DNA of 64,000 nucleotides, taken from contig JARXZD010000001.1 of the NCBI GenBank assembly GCA_029893765.1, forward strand, positions 59,796 to 123,795. The letters run 5' to 3'. Under the pieces are notes generated by a model that did not search any database, was not told the DNA's origin, and was given only the letters and a program-made list of their open reading frames with translations. Of the stretch, positions 34,836 to 44,436 are shown piece by piece. How positions within the stretch are numbered: the first letter of the stretch is position 1; every line of letters begins with the position of its first letter. Source of the stretch: Bacilli bacterium PM5-9 (GTDB lineage Bacteria > Bacillota_I > Bacilli_A > JAJDGJ01). The position numbers were made by a program, and so were the translations under genes.

Positions 34836-37361
34836 GTGGCACTAAAAACAATATTAAATAAACAGACAGATTTTACGGGAGAGTTCCCAGTTGAGTATGC
34901 AAAATCTGGACTGTGGCGGTTCAATGATGTATCGGTAGATGAAAATGGCTATCTTGCAGACTCTTCTGGGTTAGATAGAAAAATAGAGCTTGTCAATTAT
35001 CTAGGAACAACTGCAAGCCTTCAAAGCGGGCAAAAAGGGAGACAAATCCGAATCAACATCAACAATCCCGCTACAGAAAAAACCTACCTTAAAGTGGCCA
35101 ATGATGGTACTTTCTTTTCGGAGATGGGAGAACGAATCCTTGTTGGCGGTTGGATGATACCGACTACTTATTCGGTAGGAAATACCTATTGCCCCATATT
35201 AAATACGCGCTATGGTCCTGGTCAGCCTATCTTTTACCTGTCGCTCTTTGCAGGCAGACCTAGAATCATGCTTTATAACGCTAGTGGTTCTCTTATACTC
35301 GACCAAACAACCACACCGCCTTTTTCACTTATCAATGGTGGAGTGTATTTTATTTGCATGGTCATAGAGCCAAACAATAAAAATGCATGGATTGTACTGG
35401 GAGATAGGACGAATGAAATAAGCTGGGTATCCCCGACCTATTCCTTTACAGGCTCACTAAACCCTTCTTGTACGGCCGACATCATTATGGGCATGCATTC
35501 GGATGCCTATTGGTATGCTGGAAGATTTGATGATTGGTTTTTTGATATGGATTCAAGTCTTACAGTGGATGATTTGATTGATTATTTCAATGGGTCTCTT
35601 TTGACTAACGGTGGTGATATGGGCGGTGCTGTTGATGCACTTACCGTACCGGGAGTGGTGAGCTTAAGGGAAACAGAAGGTGTCTATCCAACGGAAGGAA
35701 CACTATATACGGCTCCGGCAACGTGCAATCTATCTGGCACAGGTCGGGTCTCCGTTACCAGTGAATATATTTCAGGGGTGACAGCAGTTGGTGCGATAGA
35801 AACCTCTACAAGTGATGACTTTGTTAACTGGAGTAACTGGACTGCTATTGCAGCAGACGGAAAACTTGTATCTCCTAATAGGGCATATATTCGTTTTAGA
35901 GTAACGCTTACAACCACGGACACGAGTAAAACCCCTCGGATCATAGATATTAGGCTGTATGATATTCCAAAATCCCCTTATGAGAAGATTGGTTTTTCAA
36001 GACCGGTCGTACTGGATTCAAATGGGGCTTGGGAGGCTGTGTTAGAAAATGCTTATAACATTGTGGTAACCAGTGAAATCAATGGCGAGGATACGCTCTC
36101 CTTTATGATCCCCTACCGTGATCCCAAGCGGGGATTTATTGATAGCGAAAAGAAAATTCAGATTGTTGATGACATCTATAAAGTAAGGACTTTAACAGAT
36201 ACAAAAGACAGCGAAGGAAATCTAGCGACTGAAGTGTATGCTGAGGCAGAGTTTTATGACCTGACTTTTTCAGTGCGAAAAGAAGAGCATAAATTTGATG
36301 CAGAAACTGCTGAAGTCTCTATGGCTTATGCCTTAGAAGGAACGGAATGGAGCGTAGGCACAGTTAATGTACGAACCAAAAGAACCTGGACGAGTACAGA
36401 AAAGAATGCACTTTCCATCCTTCGCACGGTTGCTGACTTACACGGTGGAGACCTTGTCTTTGATTGCCCGAATAGACTGGTCCATCTCTTAACGGTCTAT
36501 GGTATGGATAGTGGTGCATTGTTCGCCTATAAGAAAAATATGAAGAGCATTAAAAGAGTCGTTGATACCAGAAGTCTTGTAACAAGGCTCTATGCCATTG
36601 GCAGCGATGGTCTTACCTTTGCAGACATCAATGGAGGAAAGGCGTATGTGGAGGACTATACTTATTCGTCTGATATTCGAATATCAACGCTTGATTGTTC
36701 TTCCTTTACCAATCCCTATCAGATGAAAGAATATACCGAGATGAGGCTTGCTCAGTATTCAAAACCAAACATCTCTTATGTTTTAAACGCAATGGATTTA
36801 TCGGTGTTAACGGGTTATGAGCATGAGGCATGGTCGCTTGGCGATTATGTTCATGTAGAAGATAAAGATTTAGGACTATCGGTGACAACTCGTGTTATAC
36901 GAAGAGAATATAACTTACAAGAACCATGGAATACAGTATTAGAACTATCCACTACCCTTAAAAATCTGGGTAGTTCTGCAAGCCAGTGGGATAACGTGGC
37001 AGATTCTCTTGAAGGCACAAGTATGGTGACAAATAATGATATCCGGGAAATGGTGCCTTTTAATCTGTTGCGAAATTCTCGTGCTGATGATGGAATGGCT
37101 TACTGGGTTAACTCAGGATTTGAAGTAGATGGTGATAACGGTGTAAGTGGGTCGACATCCTTTAAGGCAATGGGTATAACAAATATGACAAAGAGTATGG
37201 CTCAGACTATCTATCCGGCTAATCGCTCTAGCTACACGCTCTCGGCACAAATCGCATCTGAAAACCTTGAAAAGCTGAGTAGCAATTCACAGGTTGGCAT
37301 TGAAGTGGTTATTGAATATGAAGATGGAACGACAGAAGCAAGGTTTATTGATTTGTATTAA
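34836..37361 (+). CDS. Tail-associated protein (prophage endopeptidase tail/spike type)
   Basis: An 841-residue baseplate protein with a GTG start. Residues 50-260 resemble a laminin-G/concanavalin-like carbohydrate-binding domain (GGWMIPTTYSVGN and RFDDWFFDMDSSLTVDDL). Residues 390-720 match siphovirus tail endopeptidase/Tal proteins (NIVVTSEINGEDTLSFMIP, DDIYKVRTLTDTKDSEG). The tail end is beta-rich. It would bind the cell wall and anchor further tail fibres. Confidence 0.82.
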   Translation: MALKTILNKQTDFTGEFPVEYAKSGLWRFNDVSVDENGYLADSSGLDRKIELVNYLGTTASLQSGQKGRQIRININNPATEKTYLKVANDGTFFSEMGERILVGGWMIPTTYSVGNTYCPILNTRYGPGQPIFYLSLFAGRPRIMLYNASGSLILDQTTTPPFSLINGGVYFICMVIEPNNKNAWIVLGDRTNEISWVSPTYSFTGSLNPSCTADIIMGMHSDAYWYAGRFDDWFFDMDSSLTVDDLIDYFNGSLLTNGGDMGGAVDALTVPGVVSLRETEGVYPTEGTLYTAPATCNLSGTGRVSVTSEYISGVTAVGAIETSTSDDFVNWSNWTAIAADGKLVSPNRAYIRFRVTLTTTDTSKTPRIIDIRLYDIPKSPYEKIGFSRPVVLDSNGAWEAVLENAYNIVVTSEINGEDTLSFMIPYRDPKRGFIDSEKKIQIVDDIYKVRTLTDTKDSEGNLATEVYAEAEFYDLTFSVRKEEHKFDAETAEVSMAYALEGTEWSVGTVNVRTKRTWTSTEKNALSILRTVADLHGGDLVFDCPNRLVHLLTVYGMDSGALFAYKKNMKSIKRVVDTRSLVTRLYAIGSDGLTFADINGGKAYVEDYTYSSDIRISTLDCSSFTNPYQMKEYTEMRLAQYSKPNISYVLNAMDLSVLTGYEHEAWSLGDYVHVEDKDLGLSVTTRVIRREYNLQEPWNTVLELSTTLKNLGSSASQWDNVADSLEGTSMVTNNDIREMVPFNLLRNSRADDGMAYWVNSGFEVDGDNGVSGSTSFKAMGITNMTKSMAQTIYPANRSSYTLSAQIASENLEKLSSNSQVGIEVVIEYEDGTTEARFIDLY

Positions 37362-37373
37362 GGAGGTGGATTG

Positions 37374-37571
37374 GTGGCCTATTTTTCAAGAACATCAGAA
37401 AAGATACTCCCAGAAAGCTACTCTTCTAAAGTAAAATCCATTACCATCCGTGTCTGTGTCACAAATTGCACAGGCACTTTTTATATTACGGATCTCTTTT
37501 TACAAGCAGGGTCAGTGGTCACGGGATGGGTAGGTCATCCCTGTGAAATAAGGTGGACGTTAGATGGCTAA
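37374..37571 (+). CDS. Small tail protein
   Basis: A 65-residue protein from the GTG at 37374 (TTG at 37371 is also possible), behind AAGGAGGTGG. It resembles the end of carbohydrate-binding modules (VTNCTGTFYITDLFLQAG). It overlaps the next gene by 8 bp; the following protein has a parallel segment (CTGMIWFTDIQLQEG), so the two look like products of a duplicated module. Confidence 0.6.
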   Translation: MAYFSRTSEKILPESYSSKVKSITIRVCVTNCTGTFYITDLFLQAGSVVTGWVGHPCEIRWTLDG

Positions 37572-38148
37572 GGTTAAATTTATAAGGTTGGCAGAAGTCA
37601 TAAATAAAAAACAAGATAAGCGTGTCATGAGTGTAAGCATAAAACCTACCCTCTATGATTGCACTGGCATGATTTGGTTTACGGACATCCAGTTACAAGA
37701 AGGACCTGTTCTAAATGGTTATGCACCTCATACAGAGAGCAGGTTAGAAAAACTAAAAGCAGATGGCAGTATCAAGAATCCTGTTTGGTTTAACGGTGTG
37801 GTGCGCTCAGAAGAAACCATTATTTTATTTAATGTTGGTGAAACCTCTACAGGTCTTGATGTTCATATCTATCCAAAGCTTTCTATGTCTGCTGGAACGG
37901 TGAAACTAAGCCAAGGCAAAGGAGGGCAACAGGTATCCTTCCCTAGAGAAATTGGAAAGGATGTTGATTTAGCTCTTTCAGCATCCACAAGAGAATGTAC
38001 CAAAAACGGAGTGCTCGAACCCAAAGAGGGGTTCTATCAATACAGTGCCGCCTGGGACTCAAAGCACAAAGTGACCCTTGAAAAAGGGAAATCTGCAAGG
38101 GTGCTGTTTACCATGCAGGAAATGCAAGACGGAGGTGAACCATTCTAA
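37564..38148 (+). CDS. Minor tail protein
   Basis: A 194-residue protein whose residues 25-55 echo the preceding small protein (YDCTGMIWFTDIQLQEGP). The C-terminal 100 residues are beta-rich with no known motif. It shares its last base with the start of the GH18 tail gene, so it is coupled to it. The role is probably host-surface binding. Confidence 0.6.
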   Translation: MAKVKFIRLAEVINKKQDKRVMSVSIKPTLYDCTGMIWFTDIQLQEGPVLNGYAPHTESRLEKLKADGSIKNPVWFNGVVRSEETIILFNVGETSTGLDVHIYPKLSMSAGTVKLSQGKGGQQVSFPREIGKDVDLALSASTRECTKNGVLEPKEGFYQYSAAWDSKHKVTLEKGKSARVLFTMQEMQDGGEPF

Positions 38149-40616
38149 TGGAACGACTAAAAGGCAAGAAAGTCATGGTGTGGACTTTTATGGGCAATGC
38201 ACGGATGTATGAAGCTTTAGAGAAATATGGAGACCGGATTGATACCATCGGTCTTTTTTCTTTTAAGGTACGAGCTACGGGTGAAATTGTTGAGAGTGGT
38301 GTCACCATCAGCAGTATGCTCCCCTACATCAACCGTTATCGTCACATCAAATGGTTACTTACCATTGCCAATGATGGAGCAAACAGTATTTTCAGAGCAT
38401 TGAGAGATAACACAAATGGCGCTCAGGAACTGTTTCTATCCGAGCTTATTCGTATTATGAAAAAGTATCCTTGGTGCGATGGTATTGATATTGACCTAGA
38501 AAGAGGCGATGACTATTCCACTCATGCTGAGTCAACCGCCATGTTTAAAAATATTTACAACACCATCAAAGCCTATGATTCAAGCAAACTGATGAACATT
38601 TGCCTTCCAGGTATGACCAGTGTCAATGGCTCTGTAGGTGGTGAGAACTGGTGCGTCTATGGTGACCTAGACCCTTATTGCGATACCGCATCAATTATGA
38701 GTTATGGTATGGCTTGGTCAGGTTCTGCACCGGGACCAGTATCTCCAAGGAGCTGGCTTGAAGGGATTTATGATTATGCTGTCACAGTGATGAATCCCGA
38801 CAAAATCTTCTTTGGAATGCCTGCATACGGTTGGAACTGGCAAATCTATGACACACCTGAAAACTTAGGAGAATCCTATCGTGGAACATCTCATACTTAC
38901 TATGCTGCAAAATACTGGATGACAGGAGTCTATAACTTCACAGATGATGCTCCTCCTCAACCGTTTATTCCCATCGTGGCTTACTGGGATGATGAGAATA
39001 AAGTGCCTTGGGCCTTACCTCATGTCTACGATTATATGGAAGGAAGAGATGCCACTCGCTATAGCTATCCACTCTTATCTGCAAGCTACAATGGAAGACA
39101 GTATCTGACGGCCTATGGCAAACAACAAAAGTCAGCCTTTGGCACTATTTATGTGGATCGCGATGCCATACCGGATAGTTATTCTGGTGTTGTTTCTGTT
39201 TCTAATAGCGTCACAACACTGGGGGATGAAGGTGCGGCAACCTATCATTTTACGCTTGCTCAGGCAGGTACTTATGATGTAGCAGTAAAGCTAGGCTTTC
39301 CCTTTTGGGATAAGAATAGTATTCACATCTCCCTTGATGGAAATGAAGTAGATTTTTCTGAAAACAGACTGTGGTGGCCTTATTGGAGAACGACTTTCTG
39401 GACGGTACTGAAAAAAGGAGTGAGCCTTTCTCAAGGAACACATACCATCACCATTTCGCTTGGGGCAAAGGGTGCACAGTTTTATGGATTTAGAGTCTGT
39501 TCTTCATTTTCTGAGGAGCCAATAGTTGGTGAAGCAGAATATACCCTTGCTCCTAGACATTTCAAAGATGTAAATGGTGATATGGTAGGGCCTGCAACTG
39601 GTTTTAAGTTGACGCTTGAGATGCTTAGAAGAAAAGCAGATTCTGCCCTTGTGTGGTATGAGGATTTTAGAGATGATAACCCTCTCCCCCAAAGCTACTG
39701 GACAACATTATCGGGGGAATGGAGTGTGTGGCAAGATACAAGCAGTTCGATGAATAGACCCTATTCCCAACTGGAGGGTAAGGGTCAGTTAGCATGGAAC
39801 TACAACAATTTTTCAGATATACATTTAAGGGCGCAAATTATTTTTCCTGAGACCTTTAGTGGCAAGGCAGGTGTTTTTATTGGAACGATTTATTGTTGCT
39901 TTAATTATGATAACCAGCGTATTGAACTGTATGAAGGTTCTACTTTAAAAGGTAGTTATGCCACCAGCTTTTCAAAAACATCGGCCGCAAACATTCGATC
40001 GAATCCAAGCTTTTACACTCTAGAAATTCGAAAGCGTGGCAATCAAGTGCGGGTCTATTCCTCTGCATCCAATACACTGCGCTTTACAGCCACTTGCTCG
40101 GATGTGACAGGGTATGCAGGTATTCGTTCGGATAATAAAGTCCATTGCCAGTTGCTTCGCTTAGGCGATGCTTGGACCTATGAGCCTTATGAACGCTTTG
40201 ACGTGCTTATGCCAGATGGGGCATTTAAAACATATGGTCGGCTATCAAGAAGTAACTGTTCTTGGGATGATGAGTTTCAAGTGTTTACTTTAACAGCAGA
40301 CCTTGAAGAATCAGCCACAAGAAGTGAAAGCATCTCCCTAGATTATGATTTTTTTCATTCAGATATGATGCCATCCATCCAGTGCGGAAAGGACTACAGT
40401 GTCACCATCATTCCAAGGGATATCAACATCTGGATATCTCGTCTTTTCTTAGGTGATGGTGACGGATTTTCCATTCTTTATTATCAGGATGTGGATAGCC
40501 TTGTGTACTGGGCAAATGAAGCAGCTTATCGGTGGAAACTTCGAGGCATGTGTATGTGGTCACTAGGGCAGGAGGATTTAAGACTCTGGGAGTGGCTACC
40601 AAAACAAATAGAGTAA
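38148..40616 (+). CDS. Tail-associated glycoside hydrolase, GH18 family
   Basis: An 822-residue protein with an N-terminal GH18 barrel (about 1-330). The catalytic motif DGIDIDLE near residue 110 is intact (DxxDxDxE with the acid Glu), and SYGMAW and FGMPAYGWNW fit later barrel strands. Residues 335-450 and 520-680 are carbohydrate-binding-like beta domains. It probably cuts N-acetylglucosamine-linked glycan during adsorption. It differs from the lysis enzyme at 41090. Confidence 0.88.
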   Translation: MERLKGKKVMVWTFMGNARMYEALEKYGDRIDTIGLFSFKVRATGEIVESGVTISSMLPYINRYRHIKWLLTIANDGANSIFRALRDNTNGAQELFLSELIRIMKKYPWCDGIDIDLERGDDYSTHAESTAMFKNIYNTIKAYDSSKLMNICLPGMTSVNGSVGGENWCVYGDLDPYCDTASIMSYGMAWSGSAPGPVSPRSWLEGIYDYAVTVMNPDKIFFGMPAYGWNWQIYDTPENLGESYRGTSHTYYAAKYWMTGVYNFTDDAPPQPFIPIVAYWDDENKVPWALPHVYDYMEGRDATRYSYPLLSASYNGRQYLTAYGKQQKSAFGTIYVDRDAIPDSYSGVVSVSNSVTTLGDEGAATYHFTLAQAGTYDVAVKLGFPFWDKNSIHISLDGNEVDFSENRLWWPYWRTTFWTVLKKGVSLSQGTHTITISLGAKGAQFYGFRVCSSFSEEPIVGEAEYTLAPRHFKDVNGDMVGPATGFKLTLEMLRRKADSALVWYEDFRDDNPLPQSYWTTLSGEWSVWQDTSSSMNRPYSQLEGKGQLAWNYNNFSDIHLRAQIIFPETFSGKAGVFIGTIYCCFNYDNQRIELYEGSTLKGSYATSFSKTSAANIRSNPSFYTLEIRKRGNQVRVYSSASNTLRFTATCSDVTGYAGIRSDNKVHCQLLRLGDAWTYEPYERFDVLMPDGAFKTYGRLSRSNCSWDDEFQVFTLTADLEESATRSESISLDYDFFHSDMMPSIQCGKDYSVTIIPRDINIWISRLFLGDGDGFSILYYQDVDSLVYWANEAAYRWKLRGMCMWSLGQEDLRLWEWLPKQIE

Positions 40617-40621
40617 TCAAA

Positions 40622-40652
40622 GGAACATCTGCAAAAGTAGGTGTTCTTTTTA
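40622..40652 (+). terminator. Terminator after the tail genes
   Basis: GAACATCT (40623-40630) pairs with AGGTGTTC (40639-40646), followed by five T's. Confidence 0.65.
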
Positions 40653-40676
40653 TTTCAACAAAAGGAGGACTTTTAA

Positions 40677-41087
40677 ATGAAAGAAATATGGAACTGGATC
40701 CAAGTTGTGATAACAGCAATCGGTGGATTCTTCGGATGGTTTTTAGGAGGGGCGGATGGTTTTCTATATGCACTACTGGTCTTTGTAGTCATCGACTATT
40801 TAACAGGTGTCTTATGTGCCATCGCAGATAAGACCCTATCAAGTGAAGTGGGATTTATCGGAATCAGCCGTAAAGTGCTGATTTTTGTTTTAGTGGGTGT
40901 GGCCAATATTTTAGATGTCTATGTGATTGGTGATGGGAGCGTACTAAGAACAGCAATTGTTTTCTTCTACTTATCGAATGAGGGGATTTCGCTGTTAGAA
41001 AACTCAGCTCACCTTGGACTACCTATCCCAGAAAAATTAAAAGATGTATTAAAACAGCTCCATAACAAGAGCGACAAGGAGGAATAA
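40677..41087 (+). CDS. Phage holin, Cph1/TcdE-like family
   Basis: A 136-residue membrane protein with at least three transmembrane segments (about 5-25, 30-50, 68-90) and LLVFVVIDYLTGVLCAI, typical of the toxin-secretion/phage lysis holin family. It forms the pore that lets the GH25 lysin reach the wall. The lysin follows after 2 bp. Confidence 0.9.
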   Translation: MKEIWNWIQVVITAIGGFFGWFLGGADGFLYALLVFVVIDYLTGVLCAIADKTLSSEVGFIGISRKVLIFVLVGVANILDVYVIGDGSVLRTAIVFFYLSNEGISLLENSAHLGLPIPEKLKDVLKQLHNKSDKEE

Positions 41088-41089
41088 TC

Positions 41090-42028
41090 ATGAAAACTAA
41101 AGGAATTGATATCAGTACGTGGCAAAAACCAAGTCAGATTAACTATGACCAACTTGCAAAAGAGGTTGATTTTGTCATCCTTCGAGCAGGATACACGGGC
41201 CACGGTACAGGAGTGAGTTTGCACAAAGATGACGCCTTTGAAAAACACTACAAAGCCTTTCACGAGAGAGGTATTCCTATCGGTGTTTACTGGTACAGCT
41301 GTGCAAATACCAAAGATAAAGGCATAGCAGAAGCGAAGAAATGCCTTGAAATTATCAAAGGCAAGACCATCTCTTATCCCGTATTTATTGATACAGAGGA
41401 TAATTATCACCAGAGACCAAGTGGCAAGAAAGCCATTACTGATGCGTTGGTAGGCTTTTGTGAAACCGTAGAAAGTGCTGGCTATTACGCCGGTATCTAT
41501 GCGTCTAGTTCTTGGTTTCAAGATTTAACAGAACTGGATCGTCTAGCACCTTATGATTTCTGGGTCGCTCAGTGGTCCAGTAAAGAACCGACACTTCGTC
41601 ACGGTATCTGGCAGTACACAAGCAAAGGTAAACTAAGTGGTTACTCAGGAAACTTAGACATGAACTATGCCTATAAAGATTACAAAGCGATTATCCAAAG
41701 TGCAGGGCTTAATCATCTTGGTAAAGAAGAAAATATGCCTGCTCCTACAGAAAAGAAATCGGTTGAGACGCTGGCCAAGGAAGTCATTCAAGGCTTGTGG
41801 GGTAATGGTGAAGAACGAAAGAAACGCTTAACGGATGCAGGCTATGATTATGTGGCAGTGCAATCAAAGGTCAATGAAATGCTATCTAGTAAAAAGTCTA
41901 TTGATGCCATCGCAAAGGAAGTCATTCGTGGCGATTGGGGTAACGGACAAGAACGAAAAAACAAACTCACAAAAGCTGGTTATGACTATATTTCGGTACA
42001 AAAAAGGGTCAATGAACTCTTGAAATAA
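41090..42028 (+). CDS. Endolysin: GH25 muramidase with two CW_7 repeats
   Basis: A 312-residue lysin. Residues 1-195 are a GH25 lysozyme domain (GIDISTWQ at the start, IDTEDNYH as the catalytic DxE strand). Two Cpl-7-type wall-binding repeats follow at about 222-262 and 275-312, each with AKEVI.G.WGNG.ER and AGYDY. It has no signal peptide, so it depends on the holin. Confidence 0.93.
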   Translation: MKTKGIDISTWQKPSQINYDQLAKEVDFVILRAGYTGHGTGVSLHKDDAFEKHYKAFHERGIPIGVYWYSCANTKDKGIAEAKKCLEIIKGKTISYPVFIDTEDNYHQRPSGKKAITDALVGFCETVESAGYYAGIYASSSWFQDLTELDRLAPYDFWVAQWSSKEPTLRHGIWQYTSKGKLSGYSGNLDMNYAYKDYKAIIQSAGLNHLGKEENMPAPTEKKSVETLAKEVIQGLWGNGEERKKRLTDAGYDYVAVQSKVNEMLSSKKSIDAIAKEVIRGDWGNGQERKNKLTKAGYDYISVQKRVNELLK

Positions 42029-42037
42029 GAACTAGTA

Positions 42038-42085
42038 AGATTGCCTATCAAGGAGTATTTCTCTTTGGTAGGCATTCTTTTTTCT
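42038..42085 (+). terminator. Terminator after the lysis genes
   Basis: TGCCTATCAAGGAG (42042-42055) pairs with CTCTTTGGTAGGCA (42061-42074) over 14 positions with two G-U pairs, then a T-run. It marks the end of the late operon. Confidence 0.85.
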
Positions 42086-42101
42086 AAACCGTCAGATTCT
42101 A

Positions 42102-42130
42102 TTACCTCCCGTGGCTACTAGGTAGAGGGC
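42102..42130 (+). ncRNA. Conserved phage hairpin, copy 2
   Basis: CCTC (42105-42108) and GAGG (42125-42128) close a 16-nt loop CCGTGGCTACTAGGTA. GTCAGATT lies just upstream as in copy 1. The stem is weaker than in the other copies. It lies between the late terminator and the second replication operon. Confidence 0.55.
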
Positions 42131-42166
42131 AACAAATAAATCGCCCTTTGGAAAGAGGTGATGGAT

Positions 42167-42385
42167 ATGAAACACAATCTCAAAATTAGTGTTTCTAAGA
42201 AACCACAGACAGGCGGACTTGTTACCTACCGTAATGTGTCCGTAAGGGAACGAATTCTTCGCTTTCTTTTAGGGAGTAAACAGAGTGTAACGATTGTGAT
42301 CCCTGGAGATAGCATCGAGGAACTATCTATCTGTGAAATGACGAAAGGAGGTACTGACCTTGAGCAAAATAAAATTACTGCTTGA
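42167..42385 (+). CDS. Small phage protein, unknown function
   Basis: A 72-residue basic protein with ATG 42167 behind AAAGAGGTG. It contains RERILRFLLGSKQSVTIVIPGDSI. It overlaps its downstream neighbour by 26 bp. Nothing in it suggests a catalytic role. It opens the operon that carries DUF2800, DUF2815 and the polymerase. Confidence 0.6.
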   Translation: MKHNLKISVSKKPQTGGLVTYRNVSVRERILRFLLGSKQSVTIVIPGDSIEELSICEMTKGGTDLEQNKITA

Positions 42386-42677
42386 AGTGGTAAATGATAT
42401 GCGAAGTCTTGCTGACAGCATACAGGCGGTTTGTAATGCAATGGCAGAAAGTGATTCTGCTCCCAAAAAAGTGCCTGCCACAAAGACAGAAACAGTAAAA
42501 GAGCCGGATATCCCACTTGAAAAAGTGCGTATGGTACTTGCTGAAAAGAGCCAGATTGGGTTTACTGCCGAAGTGCGAGGACTCATTCAGAAGTATGGTG
42601 CAGACAAGTTAAGTGCTGTTGATAAGGCGTATTATTCTGACATCTTGAAAGATGCGGAGGGTCTTGGAAATGGGTAA
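42360..42677 (+). CDS. Small phage protein upstream of DUF2800, unknown function
   Basis: A 105-residue protein with TTG start behind AAAGGAGG. Residues 5-30 form a helix (ALADSIQAVC-like), the middle is charged, and the end reads VRGLIQKYGADKLSAVDK. Similar genes precede DUF2800 in related phages. It may be a replication accessory factor. Confidence 0.65.
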   Translation: MSKIKLLLEVVNDMRSLADSIQAVCNAMAESDSAPKKVPATKTETVKEPDIPLEKVRMVLAEKSQIGFTAEVRGLIQKYGADKLSAVDKAYYSDILKDAEGLGNG

Positions 42678-43806
42678 TCATGCAATATTATCTGCATCCT
42701 CATCCCACAGGTGGCTTAACTGCCTACCCTCTGCAAGACTTGAACTGGAGTTTGAAGACCAAAGTGGTGAGGCAGCAAAAGAAGGCACAGCGGCTCATGA
42801 CCTGTGTGAACACAAACTAAAAAAGGCACTTCATATGAGAAGTCAGCGACCTATCTCTGAGTATAACTCTGATGAGATGGAGGAATGTACAGATGCTTAC
42901 GTGGACTTTGTTATGGAGCAGGTGGAACTTGCAAGAAAGTCTTGCACAGATCCTATCGTTCTTATTGAACAACGTCTTGACTTCTCTTGTTATGTTCCAG
43001 ACGGCTTTGGAACAGGAGATTGTGTGATTATCGCGGATGACAGACTTCACATCGTAGACTTTAAGTATGGGCTGGGAGTGCTAGTCGATGCAGTGGACAA
43101 TCCACAGATGAAACTGTATGCCCTAGGAGCACTTGGAATCTATGATCACCTGTACGACATTAAAGAAGTGTCCATGACGATCTTTCAGCCTAGAAGAGAG
43201 AATGTCAGCACCTGGACAATACCGGTGGAAGAACTAAAAGACTGGGCTGAAGAGGAACTAAAGTCTAGAGCTGTCAAGGCCTTTAACGGTGAGGGTGAGT
43301 ACATTCCTGGTCCATGGTGTACGTTCTGTAAAGCGGCAAACAGATGTCGAGCTAGAGCCGAAGAAAAATTAAAACTTGCAGAGAAAGAATTCAAGATGCC
43401 GCCGTTACTGACGGACACAGAAATAGAAGAAATCTTACTTGTTCTTCCCGACCTTACCAAGTGGGCGAATGAAATAACTGCCTATGCCACTGATGCAGCG
43501 GTCAATCACGGTAAAGAGTGGAACGGTTTTAAAGTTGTGGAAGGTCGCTCGGTTCGTAAGTATAAAGATGAAGAAGCCATCGCAGAAAAAGCTGTAGCAG
43601 GTGGATATAAGGACATTTACAGAAAGAGCCTTATTCCACTGACAGAGATGCAAAAACTGATGGGTAAATCCAAATTTGAGGAACTCCTCGGTGACCTCAT
43701 TTACAAACCACCGGGTAAGCCGACTCTTGTTCCAAACTCAGATAAAAGACCGGCTATGAACGTAGCAGATGCTAAAAACGAATTTAACGAAATTATGGAG
43801 GATTAA
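42670..43806 (+). CDS. DUF2800 family, Cas4/RecB-like nuclease
   Basis: A 378-residue protein with ATG 42670. It has the PD-(D/E)xK nuclease core (GTGDCVIIADDRLHIVDFKYG, near 115-135) and a C-terminal cysteine set (CTFCKAANRC near 216-226) as in Cas4-like Fe-S nucleases. DUF2800 is part of the polymerase module of many Bacillota phages; end processing or recombination is likely. Confidence 0.85.
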   Translation: MGNHAILSASSSHRWLNCLPSARLELEFEDQSGEAAKEGTAAHDLCEHKLKKALHMRSQRPISEYNSDEMEECTDAYVDFVMEQVELARKSCTDPIVLIEQRLDFSCYVPDGFGTGDCVIIADDRLHIVDFKYGLGVLVDAVDNPQMKLYALGALGIYDHLYDIKEVSMTIFQPRRENVSTWTIPVEELKDWAEEELKSRAVKAFNGEGEYIPGPWCTFCKAANRCRARAEEKLKLAEKEFKMPPLLTDTEIEEILLVLPDLTKWANEITAYATDAAVNHGKEWNGFKVVEGRSVRKYKDEEAIAEKAVAGGYKDIYRKSLIPLTEMQKLMGKSKFEELLGDLIYKPPGKPTLVPNSDKRPAMNVADAKNEFNEIMED

Positions 43807-43811
43807 ATATT

Positions 43812-44363
43812 ATGGCAAATATGCAAAACAAAACAAAAGTTATCACAGGTGTAAACTCAAGATTTTCTTACTTCCACGGTTGGGAGCCTGTATCCATTAA
43901 TGGTGGTGTAGAAAAGTACAGTGTATCTGTTCTTATTCCAAAGGATGATAAGGAAACCATCAATGCTATCCATGCAGCAGTTGATGCTGCCATTGAGGAA
44001 GGTATCGCAAAGTTTGGTGGTAAGAAACCAAATAAGGCAGCCATTAAACTACCGCTGCGTGATGGTGATGTAGAGCGTGATGATGAGGCTTATAAAGGCC
44101 ATTACTTCATCAATGCGAATAGCAAGACAGCGCCACAGATTGTAGACAAAAGTGTTAAGCCGATACTGGATCGTAGCGAGGTATACAGCGGTTGCTACGG
44201 CAGGGTTTCTCTTAACTTCTATGCTTTCAACTCAAATGGTAATAAAGGTGTAGCTTGTGGCCTTGGTAACATTCAAAAAATTAGAGACGGAGAACCTCTA
44301 GGTGGTAAGACTTCTGCAGTAGATGATTTTACGACTCTTGCCGATGATGACTTCCTTGCCTAA
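43812..44363 (+). CDS. DUF2815 family, probable ssDNA-binding protein
   Basis: A 183-residue protein of the DUF2815 family (VITGVNSRFSYFHGWEP, KYSVSVLIPKDDKET, VYSGCYGRVSLNFYAF). Members resemble OB-fold single-strand binding proteins (gp2.5-like). It lies 5 bp after DUF2800 and before the polymerase, as in related phages. Confidence 0.83.
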   Translation: MANMQNKTKVITGVNSRFSYFHGWEPVSINGGVEKYSVSVLIPKDDKETINAIHAAVDAAIEEGIAKFGGKKPNKAAIKLPLRDGDVERDDEAYKGHYFINANSKTAPQIVDKSVKPILDRSEVYSGCYGRVSLNFYAFNSNGNKGVACGLGNIQKIRDGEPLGGKTSAVDDFTTLADDDFLA

Positions 44364-44436
44364 AAGGAATAGAAAACTTGATGGTGGTGGAGGTCTTCCC
44401 TCTGCCCCCTTTTTTCATTTAGGAAAGGTGGTAGCT

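Noticed and set aside
42226..42586. Two long minus-strand open frames over the small genes before DUF2800
   Set aside because: Both lie opposite tightly packed plus-strand genes with good RBSs and are explained as shadows.
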